Source of the DNA: NORP110 sp051251595
Lineage (GTDB): Bacteria > Pseudomonadota > Alphaproteobacteria > Rhodobacterales > Rhodobacteraceae
Reading direction: 5' to 3'
DNA length: 64,000 nt
Assembly (NCBI GenBank): GCA_051251595.1
Contig: JBPOFA010000010.1
Span: 1-64,000 of the forward strand
Shown: positions 1-8,835 of the stretch, one piece after another
Layout of the letters: each line of letters opens with the position of its first letter
Position numbering within the stretch: the first letter of the stretch is position 1
Position numbers and translations under genes: made by a program
Notes under the pieces: generated by a model
The model's database searches: none
The model's input: only the letters and a program-made list of their open reading frames with translations
What the model was told of the DNA's origin: nothing

Positions 1-77
1 TTATTTGGAGCAGCAACTGATCCCGAACGCGGTGTCCCGGTCCTGGAACAACTTGCTCTGGCTGGCGATGAAAATGC
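1..77 (+). repeat. 77-bp direct repeat, copy 1, at the window edge
   Basis: Bases 1-77 are identical to 424-500 and diverge at the next base (t versus g). The 423-bp offset is a multiple of three, so both copies encode the same 25 residues in one frame. A repeat that starts at base 1 and is exactly 77 bases long is what a de Bruijn assembly with k=77 leaves at a contig end. Confidence 0.9.
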
Positions 78-1065
78 TAAGTTCAAGCTGGCGGACGCCT
101 ACCGCACCGGCACGGGCACCGCCGCGGATCCGGCGCGCAGCATCGCCCTGTTTGAGGGATTGGCAGAGGCCGGCAACACAAACGCCTATCTGCGCCTCGG
201 GGATTTTTATGCCCGCGGTACCGGTGTTGCGGCCGACAAGCCACGGGCGATCGACTACTACCGCGCGGCGCTTGAGGCCGGCAATTCCTATGCCGGGATA
301 TTGCTTGGCCGCATCTTGGCGGGAACCGGCGACGGCGAAGCCGCGTTGGACGCCTACACGCAGGCGCTGGATTCCGGACAGGCCGCCGCCGCGCTCGAGA
401 TTGCCGCCGGCCATGCCGCCGGTTTATTTGGAGCAGCAACTGATCCCGAACGCGGTGTCCCGGTCCTGGAACAACTTGCTCTGGCTGGCGATGAAAATGC
501 GGCCCTAAAGATCCTGCGAATGCTGGAAAAAGAGCCGGAATTAAGCGTCGAATTGGACGAGATCCTGAAAGTAGTGCATGTGGCTTCCTTATTCGGCAAT
601 GGCAATGCCACAGCCGCACTTGTCCGTTTCTATCGATTGCAGCCTGAACTCGTTGAAAATGCTCTGGAACAAAGGGCTGGTCTCCTTGAGGGCCGTGGCG
701 TTCAAATGACCGCAGCCCAATTCGTCGACGAAAGCCTTCACCTGACCCACGAGACCCTTTCACCGCCGGCATCATATCTACAAATTCTTTCGATCCTGCA
801 GGCCGCACCCGCACCATCCTACCCCAACGGCCTTCTTCGAATCCTGCGCCTTGACCAAAATGCTTATGTTTTTGTTTTGCAGGTTCATCTGAAGGAGCTT
901 GGCTATTATCAGGCTGAACCCAATGGGCAATTGACGAGCGCGACGATCAGATCAATCGCCGCGTTCTGTGCGAACAAAGATATTTCGACGACGTGTGCCC
1001 TGGGGCCGATGAGAGGCAATGCGGCCAGAGCGATCGGTCTCGCCCTCGTAGACGTCGGTGGCTAA
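1..1065 (+). CDS. Sel1-repeat protein with C-terminal peptidoglycan-binding-like domain (5' end missing)
   Basis: The reading frame is open from base 1, so the N-terminus lies outside the window; 354 residues are visible. Sel1/TPR-like helical repeats are clear at about residues 29-95 (ADAYRTGTGTAADPARSI, then GDFYARGTGVAADKPRAI). Near residues 290-340 there is a segment of the peptidoglycan-binding type (LQVHLKELGYYQAEPNGQL, then an IRSIAAFC helix). Sel1 proteins often scaffold envelope or polysaccharide assemblies, and AlgK of alginate systems is one example, so a scaffold role beside the O-acetylation genes is an inference. An internal ATG at 160 gives a shorter product but would cut through the repeats. 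Residues 1-25 recur exactly at 142-166, so true repeat number and length are uncertain. Confidence 0.7.
   Translation, partial: LFGAATDPERGVPVLEQLALAGDENAKFKLADAYRTGTGTAADPARSIALFEGLAEAGNTNAYLRLGDFYARGTGVAADKPRAIDYYRAALEAGNSYAGILLGRILAGTGDGEAALDAYTQALDSGQAAAALEIAAGHAAGLFGAATDPERGVPVLEQLALAGDENAALKILRMLEKEPELSVELDEILKVVHVASLFGNGNATAALVRFYRLQPELVENALEQRAGLLEGRGVQMTAAQFVDESLHLTHETLSPPASYLQILSILQAAPAPSYPNGLLRILRLDQNAYVFVLQVHLKELGYYQAEPNGQLTSATIRSIAAFCANKDISTTCALGPMRGNAARAIGLALVDVGG
424..500 (+). repeat. 77-bp direct repeat, copy 2, inside the Sel1 gene
   Basis: This is the second exact copy of bases 1-77, in frame within the Sel1-repeat gene. It is either a real duplicated repeat module of 141 residues or the trace of a collapsed tandem array at a contig end. 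Confidence 0.9.
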
Positions 1066-1558
1066 CCGGATTCCGGGATCCGAAACTGACTGATCTGCGA
1101 TTCCTTACCTTTGAGGTAGATATTGAGATAACAGATGAGCCATTGACACTCTGGCGCTGCGCAAACGCGTTGTTGCACTTGTCGGAGCGGCTCGGGCCGA
1201 GCTAATAATGGACGCGAGCGCTCAATTCAAAAGTTTGTGAAATAACCGATAAATTGGAATAATGTGGATCATTGGCCATTTGTCCCGGCCGATCATCATA
1301 ACACAGCCGCGCAACAGGGCTGGCTCGGGTCTGTCTTGGAATTCACCGGCGAGGTTCGGGCCAAGCGGGCCTGTTGGGCGCCTAATTAGGGGGGTGTTCC
1401 GGTAGTGGGCAAAATCCCGGGCTCGCATGAGCGATTTTGATTATCACGGAATTAGCTGGATGCGCCTCGCGAGCGGGTTGGTCGAATTCTGAAACCTCTA
1501 TATTGCGCTGGAGGCGACGGTCCTAGCCGCACAGTACCGCTAGCCGCTAAGCCATGTG
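1066..1558. other. Gene-free stretch, contains a degenerate dispersed repeat
   Basis: No convincing gene is seen between the Sel1 protein and the converging EamA transporter. The minus strand of 1264-1319 is about 80 percent identical by eye over 60 bases to plus-strand 32981-33040, sharing CCTGTTGCGCGGCTGTGT and ACAAATGGCCAA. A short minus-strand frame here encodes LLRGCVMMIGRDKWP, matching LLRGCVATIGQHKWP at the other copy, so both may be remnants of one mobile or coding sequence. Confidence 0.5.
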
Positions 1559-2482
1559 TCAGGTGTTCGATGCCATGCTGGGTTTGGTCTTTCGTTCGCG
1601 GAATGCAATGAAAAGGCCGGACGAGAAAATTACGGCTGCACCGATCCAAGTGTAAGCATCCGGGATCTCGGCGAAGAACCAAGCGCCGATTAAAGCCGTC
1701 CAAACGAGCTTGAGAAAATCGAATGGCATCAGCGCCGTTGGATCTGTTTCCTTCAAAGATTGGCTGAGCGACATTTGTGCGATTGTGCCCGAGAGACCGA
1801 TAAGCACCATCCAGCTAAGCGTTTGCAGTCCGAATGGCTGCCAGACCCATAATGCGGGAAAGATCGAGAAAATTCCAAGGAAAATGCCCATATATGCAAC
1901 GATCGTCAGGCTCGATTCTGTTCGAGATAAAATCTTGATCAAGACCATAGTCACTGCCCAGAGTGCCGCCGCGCAGGTTACCAGTAGTGCGCCAGCATCG
2001 ATGGCCACTAAACCCGGCCTCAGGATGATCAGCATACCGACGAACCCAAAAAATACTGCCAGCCACCGGTAGATGCGAAAGCGTTCTCCCAGCACCAAGA
2101 CGGACAAGATTGCCATAAAAATTGGCGCGGTAAAGCTGAGCGCCGTGACCTTCGCAATTGGCGAAATCGACAACGCCGTAAAAAACATCAGCATTGCGAC
2201 GACATTGATCACGCCGCGCAGCGCATGCAACCCGATGCGCTTAGTGCGCAGCAATTCAAAGCGTGAGCGCATCAAAAGCGGTAGCAGAAAGGCCAGACCA
2301 AAGACGGTGCGTAAGAAGGCGATTTGAAAGGGCGGCAGCACCTCGGAGACGAAGCGTACCAACCCGTGCATGATCGCAAACGCCACCGTAGAAGTGCACA
2401 TTAGCAAAATGCCGCGCAATGCCGATGTCTGACGGTTCCACAGCGCGTCGAGCCACAGGAACTTCGAGTTCAGTGTTCCCAT
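1559..2482 (-). CDS. EamA/DMT-family inner-membrane transporter
   Basis: The 307-residue protein has about ten hydrophobic segments arranged as two EamA repeats, the usual length and layout of drug/metabolite transporter family permeases. Family hallmarks are the first-helix region STVAFAIMHGLVRFVSEVLPP, FLRTVFGLAFLLPLL, SFTAPIFMAILSVLVLGERF closing repeat one, and the Glu/Asp-containing helix ends near the C-terminus. The start is placed at 2482 because GAGGG lies a few bases upstream; an upstream in-frame ATG at 2536 would add 18 unlikely Cys/Arg-rich residues. Substrate cannot be read from sequence. It converges with the Sel1 gene and is not clearly tied to the polysaccharide genes. Confidence 0.85.
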   Translation of the reverse strand: MGTLNSKFLWLDALWNRQTSALRGILLMCTSTVAFAIMHGLVRFVSEVLPPFQIAFLRTVFGLAFLLPLLMRSRFELLRTKRIGLHALRGVINVVAMLMFFTALSISPIAKVTALSFTAPIFMAILSVLVLGERFRIYRWLAVFFGFVGMLIILRPGLVAIDAGALLVTCAAALWAVTMVLIKILSRTESSLTIVAYMGIFLGIFSIFPALWVWQPFGLQTLSWMVLIGLSGTIAQMSLSQSLKETDPTALMPFDFLKLVWTALIGAWFFAEIPDAYTWIGAAVIFSSGLFIAFRERKTKPSMASNT

Positions 2483-2575
2483 TTTCCCTCGTATTCGGTG
2501 TTTGGCGTCGCAGGCTCTTACGCAAAGCCGGCGCACTTATTCTGCTTAAACATGCATGGGCAGGTAGCCGCAGCA

Positions 2576-2983
2576 TCAATTCGGCCGGTGGCGCGCCCTC
2601 GATCTCACGAAATAATGCGTCGCGACACCAGCTATCAGGCCCGCCGCAACGCCCCAGGTGTCGGCCCAAAAATCTGCCCACTCGCCGCTGCGATCGACAA
2701 GCGGTTGAATGAGTTCAATGACCCCGCCAAATATAAGGGCCCAGGGGATCAGCCAGATCAGAGCGCGCGGATAGAGTGTCGACACGGGGAGCATCAGGGC
2801 CGCGAATGCGACGAAGTGGTAGACCTTGTCGGCGCCTGACATGATCGGCCGCGGCAGGTTGACCGGGGTGAGGGTCAGAATGGCAATCACAAGTGCCAGG
2901 GCCGCCGTCAGCGAAATGGCGACCCACTTGCGTGTTGCCTGATTTGGAACTTGATCCCCGGGGCTCGTCAACGCAGTCGTCAA
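2576..2983 (-). CDS. VanZ-like membrane protein
   Basis: The 135-residue protein shows the VanZ-family pattern: a first helix ending in TLTPVNLP, a conserved DKVYHFVAFAALMLP segment, and a membrane-embedded acidic stretch (ELIQPLVDRSGEWADFWAD) before the last helix. Four membrane segments are visible. VanZ-like proteins of unknown biochemical role are common near exopolysaccharide loci in alphaproteobacteria, which fits here. The reading frame opens at TTG (2983), overlapping the TGA of the upstream helix-turn-helix gene; this gives a full first membrane helix, but no strong ribosome binding site decides it. Confidence 0.75.
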   Translation of the reverse strand: MTTALTSPGDQVPNQATRKWVAISLTAALALVIAILTLTPVNLPRPIMSGADKVYHFVAFAALMLPVSTLYPRALIWLIPWALIFGGVIELIQPLVDRSGEWADFWADTWGVAAGLIAGVATHYFVRSRARHRPN

Positions 2984-3204
2984 CGCTTCGTTGAATTCGC
3001 ATGGATGCGGATGCCCGGTCCGTCGTCAGGTGTTCCGATAAATTCTATTCCGGCGGCTTCGAGACATAATTTTATTTTTTTCAGTGTCGACACACGTGAC
3101 TCTGGAAGCCCCGGCTGGGCCTCAATGTTTGTTATGGTCTTGAGCGAAACATCGGCAATATTCGCAAGTTCGGCTCCTGACCAACCGAGTGCCCCGCGGG
3201 CCAC
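2980..3204 (-). CDS. Small XRE-type helix-turn-helix protein
   Basis: About 74 residues are recognisable: RGALGWSGAELANIADVS is helix 1-2 of an XRE fold, followed by a recognition helix (LKTITNIEAQ) and the family tail AAGIEFI ... DDGPGIRI seen in short alphaproteobacterial XRE regulators. The frame is open much further upstream, but nothing before this looks like protein. A GTG at 3204 is the only good start in frame. A nearby ATG in another frame (ATG ATC GCC GCC) resembles the usual family start, so an upstream frameshift may have damaged the gene. It overlaps the VanZ-like gene at TTGA, suggesting co-transcription. Confidence 0.6.
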   Translation of the reverse strand: MARGALGWSGAELANIADVSLKTITNIEAQPGLPESRVSTLKKIKLCLEAAGIEFIGTPDDGPGIRIHANSTKR

Positions 3205-3500
3205 GACACGGCGGCGATCATGCGCGCCGGGGGATGGAAGTCCGTAAATGTACTGGCGCGATATCTGGAATGCGCGGAGCACAATGTGTGGGTGTGACCA
3301 ATTCTGTTTTCGTTCTTGGGCAACCCTTGGTCCCAATCCTCTCTCTGACACAGGGGCAAAACTTTCCAGTGCAAAGAAGCTGGCCAGACGGTGGCGGCTG
3401 TTGCAAAGGCAGACTAGGCGCCGGATTTTTTTAGTTTCTGCGATTCGAGTCAGCACATAGACATGGCACAATTCCGCGACAGGTCCTCTTCCGCTTCCCC

Positions 3501-4862
3501 TTAGTATCGGGGGGGGGTTACCCTTAAGCACGCTTCAAAGGCCGCATCGTATGAACCCTTTGGGTCGTAGGAGTGGTGACCCTCTACCTTGATCCGAAGA
3601 CTTCGGCCATAGAGCCAATCCCCATCTTCCGTATAAATGTCTGGAATATAGAACGACCAAACGAAATCCTTTTGTGTATTACCCAACTTGCCATTTTGCA
3701 AAAAAACGCTTCCGATCGAAGTCGACCCGTCTTCGTAAGTTAGTTCAAATGATATTCTGGACATCTTAGAGATTTGAATGTCGAAAGTATTTACATCCGA
3801 ATGAAAACTCGGCACATCCAACCAATCACCAAATTCACCACTAATTTTCTGCTGTTTAAAAAGAAGATCTTCGTCATCACATCCCCCCATAATTTTTCCA
3901 TTTGCGAAGGAGGTAGCCCCAAAAACGGCAGAGCTATTCAGATCAATTTGCGCCTCCCAAATGATTGTCGAAATAGATTTATCTAATAGGCCGCCGCCTG
4001 AAAGAAAGTCGTCAATAGCGGTGCTGACGCCGCCACCTCTCATTGAGAAATTTAGAACAGGATGGCCACTGTGACTCTCCAAAACTCTCGGAAACGTGCT
4101 TTCTGAAGATGTCGAGTAACTTGTTCCCAAGACAACAATTTGATTATTCTGGTCGCCAAATAACGTTTCGGTAGCGTCAACCCTCTCTTCGTCTCGCGCC
4201 GGAATGTTAAAATCTTTGTCGACAATATAAAAGTCGCCGAGCTCACAAAATTCTTCGATGTGTTCTCTATAGTTTGGCGGGGTATATATGGTATCCTTAT
4301 ACTCCCAGGCGAGCATATCAGAAACAAAACTCACAGGCGGCAATGATATTTTCGGGTCCAGCGCACGAGCGACTTCAAATCCAATAATTGCAGCGCCTTC
4401 AGATGTCCAGTGATGATCGGTACGCCTTTGGAAATCAAACTCAGCTTCATATCCTTCATACAATTTTATGACGTCTGGGGCGGCAATTCCATTTGTATTT
4501 ATCCTGGCAATGCTTTCGGAATAAGCAGCCCTCTGCCTACTCGCCGGGACCCGAAGGTTTGGGGCCAAATGTTTTGGCGTGAACATTGCTGGGCTTGGCA
4601 AAAAGAGTACAAGAAGTTTTTTTCCACTATCGGAAATCCGCTGGTTGAAGGTCGAAAGTGAGGTAAGAGATTGTTTGTCTAAAGAATAGTTTTTTTGTCC
4701 ATGGGTATTTAACCACGGATACTCAAAATCAACTATCAAATTGGGTGTAGGCTTAAAGCAATCCTCTGAGATCATGTTGATCTGCTCTGCTTCCGCAATA
4801 CTCGCCGAAAGTGTCAAACTCATGAATAAGAAAACCGGGCCAATTTTGGGGAGTAACACCAT
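3501..4862 (-). CDS. AlgX-like polysaccharide O-acetyltransferase with C-terminal carbohydrate-binding region
   Basis: The 453-residue protein begins with a Sec signal peptide (cleavage after about residue 26, SIAEAEQ) and has the SGNH-like acetylesterase/transferase fold of AlgX/AlgJ. Asp149 and His151 are in RTDHHWTSEG and the nucleophile serine is in GTSYS (246-250), matching the Asp-His-Ser triad known for AlgX. Residues from about 330 onward form a beta-rich tail with CDD, GDWLDVP and aromatic positions, comparable with the AlgX carbohydrate-binding module. It would move acetyl groups onto an exported polysaccharide in the periplasm. Its ATG overlaps the TAA of the AlgJ-like gene by one base (TAATG), the last step of a tightly packed four-gene operon. 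Confidence 0.85.
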   Translation of the reverse strand: MVLLPKIGPVFLFMSLTLSASIAEAEQINMISEDCFKPTPNLIVDFEYPWLNTHGQKNYSLDKQSLTSLSTFNQRISDSGKKLLVLFLPSPAMFTPKHLAPNLRVPASRQRAAYSESIARINTNGIAAPDVIKLYEGYEAEFDFQRRTDHHWTSEGAAIIGFEVARALDPKISLPPVSFVSDMLAWEYKDTIYTPPNYREHIEEFCELGDFYIVDKDFNIPARDEERVDATETLFGDQNNQIVVLGTSYSTSSESTFPRVLESHSGHPVLNFSMRGGGVSTAIDDFLSGGGLLDKSISTIIWEAQIDLNSSAVFGATSFANGKIMGGCDDEDLLFKQQKISGEFGDWLDVPSFHSDVNTFDIQISKMSRISFELTYEDGSTSIGSVFLQNGKLGNTQKDFVWSFYIPDIYTEDGDWLYGRSLRIKVEGHHSYDPKGSYDAAFEACLRVTPPRY

Positions 4863-5890
4863 TAATTTACCTCACTCATGGTCAAATAACGCTCCGGGAT
4901 TTCCCAGATAACGACGTCCGCTGAGACGTTTCCTTCAATTAACTGCGTCAAAAAATCGTTCATGGGAGCAAATGGCCCGCGGCCGTTTTCCGCCCGGTTT
5001 AGTACATCGGTTTGACTTGATTGTTTAAGGAAACCGACGAAGTTCCATTGATCCATTGCAGAATAGCTGGTCCCAATCAAAGTCGCTGGCACGGCGACAT
5101 CGTCAAAAAGGCCCAAGCCTGTATCTGAGGAAGTTTCGAATATTAGGATTTCTTCATCGCTGATCCCCGTGAGACGTGAAAAGGGTTCAATGTTGACGAA
5201 AGACAATAGGTCGCCCTTGTGGCCGACCAGCCCAGAAAATTCGGTCACAAATATCATCCTTTGCTCCGTATTTTCTTTGATTGAGGCCGCCAAAGCGACG
5301 GCAACTGCCCGTGCACCATGAGGGGACCAATGAGTGTCAGTGCGCATAAAGACCTGGCCATTCGCTTTAGCCGCCAATAATACTTTTCGCAAGTCAATAA
5401 CCTGTAGTCCCGCAGCGGAAAGGTCAGAAAGCGTCGCATCGTAGCGGCCATCAACGACCTTTGCGCGGGGTTTTGCCAAATACTCGGTCATTACACGGGC
5501 TTTGTCTGGCAGGAGTGCAATAGTTGTGTGTGTTCCCTTGTCGCTGAGCGCATTTACGGTACTTATTATCTGTGCCACCTTGATTGCACGACGCTCTTCA
5601 AAACCAGGGGCCGCTGTGTATTCCTCGTCGGTAAATAACCATCCCGCATGACCTGCCACTGCACCAGGTAGAGTTTCGCCAAACAACAAATATTTTAGTG
5701 TAGTCCAACCGGAGATCGAAATTGACCGGACAACAACTCCTTGATCGAAGGCGTTTTCGAGTTGCCTCTGGGTTTCACCGTCAACAAAGCCCATCGACAA
5801 TGGAGTGCGCCAATCAGTATCGGCAACACTTAATACGCCAATCATTGCGATCGCACTCAATAGAACGGGTCCCGTAACACGATACCACAT
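4862..5890 (-). CDS. AlgJ-like O-acetyltransferase (SGNH-type, membrane-anchored)
   Basis: The 342-residue protein has an N-terminal membrane anchor (residues 5-22), then an AlgJ-type periplasmic catalytic domain: TDTHW with Asp185 and His187, and GTSYS at 273-277. These match the catalytic triad of AlgJ and AlgX. The frame is open upstream to 6265, but ATG at 5890 is chosen because it lies two bases after the AlgI stop and starts directly before the anchor helix. It probably receives acetyl groups from the AlgI-like membrane protein and relays or transfers them to polymer. Having both AlgJ-like and AlgX-like enzymes in one operon mirrors alginate systems of pseudomonads. Confidence 0.85.
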   Translation of the reverse strand: MWYRVTGPVLLSAIAMIGVLSVADTDWRTPLSMGFVDGETQRQLENAFDQGVVVRSISISGWTTLKYLLFGETLPGAVAGHAGWLFTDEEYTAAPGFEERRAIKVAQIISTVNALSDKGTHTTIALLPDKARVMTEYLAKPRAKVVDGRYDATLSDLSAAGLQVIDLRKVLLAAKANGQVFMRTDTHWSPHGARAVAVALAASIKENTEQRMIFVTEFSGLVGHKGDLLSFVNIEPFSRLTGISDEEILIFETSSDTGLGLFDDVAVPATLIGTSYSAMDQWNFVGFLKQSSQTDVLNRAENGRGPFAPMNDFLTQLIEGNVSADVVIWEIPERYLTMSEVN

Positions 5891-5892
5891 GG

Positions 5893-7290
5893 TCAAAACT
5901 GAAAATACAAGAAGGGAGAGTAACCTTGGCCGACCATCCGCGAAATCGCCAAGATTGCTATCAGAGTCATGAGTAGGGATTGAATCGGCGGAGCAAGCCT
6001 CTCCATGCGCCAGTCTGAAAACGACGGAAAAAACACAGCTGCTGATACAAGTAACAAAACGGTAATCTCCGAGGTTTTGATTCGCCACAAGACGTCGGGC
6101 GATATTGCAAAATCGTTGAGGCCAAGCATGCCGCGATACATTGCAAAGGCAGATCCCAAATTCGGTGAACGAAAGACAACCCAGCCAACCATCACCATTG
6201 CAAATGTCAAAGGCATCGAAATGGCACGAGGCCAGACAGAAACTGTTTGTTTGGCGCCCATCCACCGCTCAACCGCCATTATACCGCCATGCCAAATGCC
6301 CCACACTAGAAACGTCCAGTTAGCACCGTGCCAAAACCCACCTAGAATCATGGTCAGCATAATATTGATATATGTTCTCCTTCGGCCACACCGGTTGCCA
6401 CCCAAGGGTATATAAAGATAGTCACGCAACCATGTTGAAAGAGAGATGTGCCACCGTTGCCAGAACTCCGTAATCGAGCGGCTAGTGTACGGCGCGTTGA
6501 AATTCTCAATAAATCGAAACCCAAGCATAAGACCGAGACCAATTGCCATACTCGAATAGCCCGCAAAATCGAAATACAACTGAAACGTATAAGCCATTGC
6601 TCCCAGCCAGCTTTCAGTGAAACTAGGATTTTCTAAGGCAAACATTCTATCGGCGAGCGGAGCAATCCCATCTGCAATCAAAACCTTCATCGCCAAGCCA
6701 AGAAAAAACCGAGAGCAGCCAATATTGAATTTTTTAAGTGAATGGTCTCGGCTGACAAACTGGGCGGCAATATCTTTGTAACGCAAAACCGGACCAGCAA
6801 TAAGCTGCGGGAAAAGGGCTCCAAAAGCCAAGAAGTCGACTAACCGCTTTGCGGGCGGCGCATCTCTTCGGTAGACGTCGATGACATAAGATATTGACTG
6901 GAACGTATGAAAAGAGATGCCTATAGGCAGAAGAACATGCTCGAAATCGATCCCACCATTACCGGTGAATACTAATAAACTATTCACATTGTCCAAAAAA
7001 AAGTTGGCGTACTTAAAATAGCCGAGGCAGGCCAAATCTATCCCGACTCCCAATAGCATAGCTCCTTTGCGCCAGGCTGCCCTGTTGCAAGCAACACTCA
7101 ATTTAGCCATGTAGTACGAAAAAGCCGACATTCCGAATATTAGAAAGAGGAATTCTACACGCCACCAGCCATAAAAGGCATACGATGCAGCGAGAAGAAA
7201 ATGCGATTTGAAACGCCACGGAGTGAGGTGATACAATCCGATGAAAGTTGGCAAAAAGACGAAAACGAATACGTTTGTGGAAAAGATCAC
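5893..7290 (-). CDS. AlgI-like MBOAT O-acyltransferase
   Basis: The 465-residue polytopic protein is a membrane-bound O-acyltransferase: early LPIGISFHTFQSISYVIDVY, then EFWQRWHISLSTWLRDYLY (275-293) and LGGFWHGANW with the invariant histidine at about 321. Length and order fit AlgI/DltB proteins, which pass acetyl groups across the inner membrane. It starts with GTG at 7290, overlapping the stop of the AlgF-like gene as GTGA, so translation is probably coupled. Downstream AlgJ- and AlgX-like enzymes would be the periplasmic acceptors. Confidence 0.92.
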   Translation of the reverse strand: MIFSTNVFVFVFLPTFIGLYHLTPWRFKSHFLLAASYAFYGWWRVEFLFLIFGMSAFSYYMAKLSVACNRAAWRKGAMLLGVGIDLACLGYFKYANFFLDNVNSLLVFTGNGGIDFEHVLLPIGISFHTFQSISYVIDVYRRDAPPAKRLVDFLAFGALFPQLIAGPVLRYKDIAAQFVSRDHSLKKFNIGCSRFFLGLAMKVLIADGIAPLADRMFALENPSFTESWLGAMAYTFQLYFDFAGYSSMAIGLGLMLGFRFIENFNAPYTSRSITEFWQRWHISLSTWLRDYLYIPLGGNRCGRRRTYINIMLTMILGGFWHGANWTFLVWGIWHGGIMAVERWMGAKQTVSVWPRAISMPLTFAMVMVGWVVFRSPNLGSAFAMYRGMLGLNDFAISPDVLWRIKTSEITVLLLVSAAVFFPSFSDWRMERLAPPIQSLLMTLIAILAISRMVGQGYSPFLYFQF

Positions 7291-7877
7291 TCAACGACGC
7301 CTGGATGTATCTCAGACACCAAATCGGTGAGGGTTCCATCGGCCGCCGCGATAAAGCTAATGTGCTTACCCCGGCGCAAAACCCGCGCGACGGGTTCCCC
7401 AACGGCATTCACGCCTTCGAACGCCTGCACTGCAATAGATGTCGGATTGACTTCGCGAAAGCCGGCTCCCAGCGGTTCGACACCAGTAATAATTGCAATC
7501 GCTCCATCAGCCGTCTTTAGATCAAGTGCCGTGGAGCTAAGGTTGATTAGAGCCACCACTACTTTTTCTACTGACTTTGCTGGCTCAATCAGGGAAATTG
7601 GGTTTCCGTCCGGCCCGGGAATGACGGTAATAAAATCACCCTCGGTAAGTCCGGCAGCTTCGCTATGAATAACAAAATAGTCATCAAGGCCCAATTCACC
7701 GGCTCTGAAATTTAGTCCATTCCACGCCGTGCTTTCAACTCCATCAAAACCGACGAATCGAACAAATGCGGCGTCGTCAGGTGGCGGTGCTTCATATAGC
7801 ACCTCATTCTGAGCGAAAAGTGGAGTTGAGACGAATACGGTGAAGGCCGTTTGATATACAAGGGTGCGTATTCTCAT
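7287..7877 (-). CDS. AlgF-like periplasmic O-acetylation accessory protein
   Basis: The 196-residue protein has a signal peptide (MRIRTLVYQTAFTVFVS, ending near FAQNE) and a beta-rich body similar in size and layout to AlgF (opening APPPDDAAFVRFVGFDG; later VVVALINLSST and the tail FIAAADGTLTDLVSEI). AlgF is an accessory protein needed for alginate acetylation. The open frame reaches back to 8120, but the ATG at 7877 directly precedes the signal peptide and has GAGGGATC upstream. First gene of the acetylation operon; its promoter should lie in 7878-8075, next to the insertion sequence. Confidence 0.75.
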   Translation of the reverse strand: MRIRTLVYQTAFTVFVSTPLFAQNEVLYEAPPPDDAAFVRFVGFDGVESTAWNGLNFRAGELGLDDYFVIHSEAAGLTEGDFITVIPGPDGNPISLIEPAKSVEKVVVALINLSSTALDLKTADGAIAIITGVEPLGAGFREVNPTSIAVQAFEGVNAVGEPVARVLRRGKHISFIAAADGTLTDLVSEIHPGVVE

Positions 7878-8596
7878 TATCCCAAAGATCCCTCGCAGGC
7901 TAAATAAGTTGAAACCAAATATCCAAAAGTGTCGCTCGGGTCGACTGTGTTTGTCAACCGATAAGGGTTTTTGGAGATCCGGGTTGGCGTGCTGTTGGAG
8001 CGCAAAAGAATGATTATGAACTACAAGAAGCTGTATCGGCTTTATACTGAGGAAAAGCTGGGCGTCATGGTGAAGTGGTCCTGTTTTACTGGACAGGTTT
8101 GCGGCACAGGTAAGATGCATCCGGGTTAGGTTTCATGCCGCTTTTCGTATCTCCGCTCGGTCGAAGTATGCCGCGTCTGGTGTGCGTTTGTCGAGGGCGG
8201 TGTGAGGCCGCTCGGTGTTGTAGAAGCCAATCCAGTCATCGATGATCCTCTTGGCTTGGAAGCCGTCGGTGATTTCATGCAGATAAACGGCCTCCTGCTT
8301 GAGGGATCGCCAGAGCCGTTCGATGAAGATGTTGTCAAGGTAGCGCCCCCGTCCATCCATCGAGATTTTGATTTCAGCTTTGGTCAGTGTCTTAATCCAA
8401 TCCGTGCCCGTGTATTGGCTGCCCTGATCCGGGTTCATGATCTCGGGCTTGCCATATTTGGCAATAGCCTCCTCCAACGCTTCAACACAAAAGCTGGCGT
8501 CCAGCGTATTTGACAGCCGCCAGGACAGCACCTTGCGCGTCGCCCAATCCATGATTGCCACCAGATACAAAAAGCCGTTTTTGACGGGGATGTAGG

Positions 8597-8835
8597 TTCT
8601 TTAATTGATCATCTGCGCTCGTTAATTTTGTCGCATGTATCGACCACCTGCAAGGTTCTTTTCGAAGTCATCCCATTTGGCGCTTCATCTCGGCATCCAA
8701 GGCGTCGACTTCCCGAAGGTGATATTCGCGATGCACAGTGCCCGCATGTAGATCTCTCGGGTTTTGTCGATTGCCTGCCGCTATGGTCGGTACGGCAACA
8801 TTTAGCGAGCGTCTGTTAAGTGGCTCGCGTTTCGA
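8597..8835. ncRNA. Candidate bridge-RNA region of IS110 copy 1
   Basis: This non-coding arm between the transposase stop and the element end is the expected place for the bridge RNA of an IS1111-type element. Within it, cccga (8712-8716) can pair with tcggg (8757-8761), and atgc (8731-8734) with gcat (8744-8747), leaving an internal loop. One loop strand contains gtgatat (8719-8725), a 7-base match to the target beside the insertion core. The match covers only one target half and the strand of transcription is unknown, so this is tentative. The same region in copy 2 is 12856-13094. Confidence 0.4.

Noticed and set aside
4862..6265. Long open frame giving a 467-residue AlgJ-like protein
   Set aside because: The first 125 codons lie over the AlgI gene in another frame; the start at 5890 fits the anchor helix and spacing.
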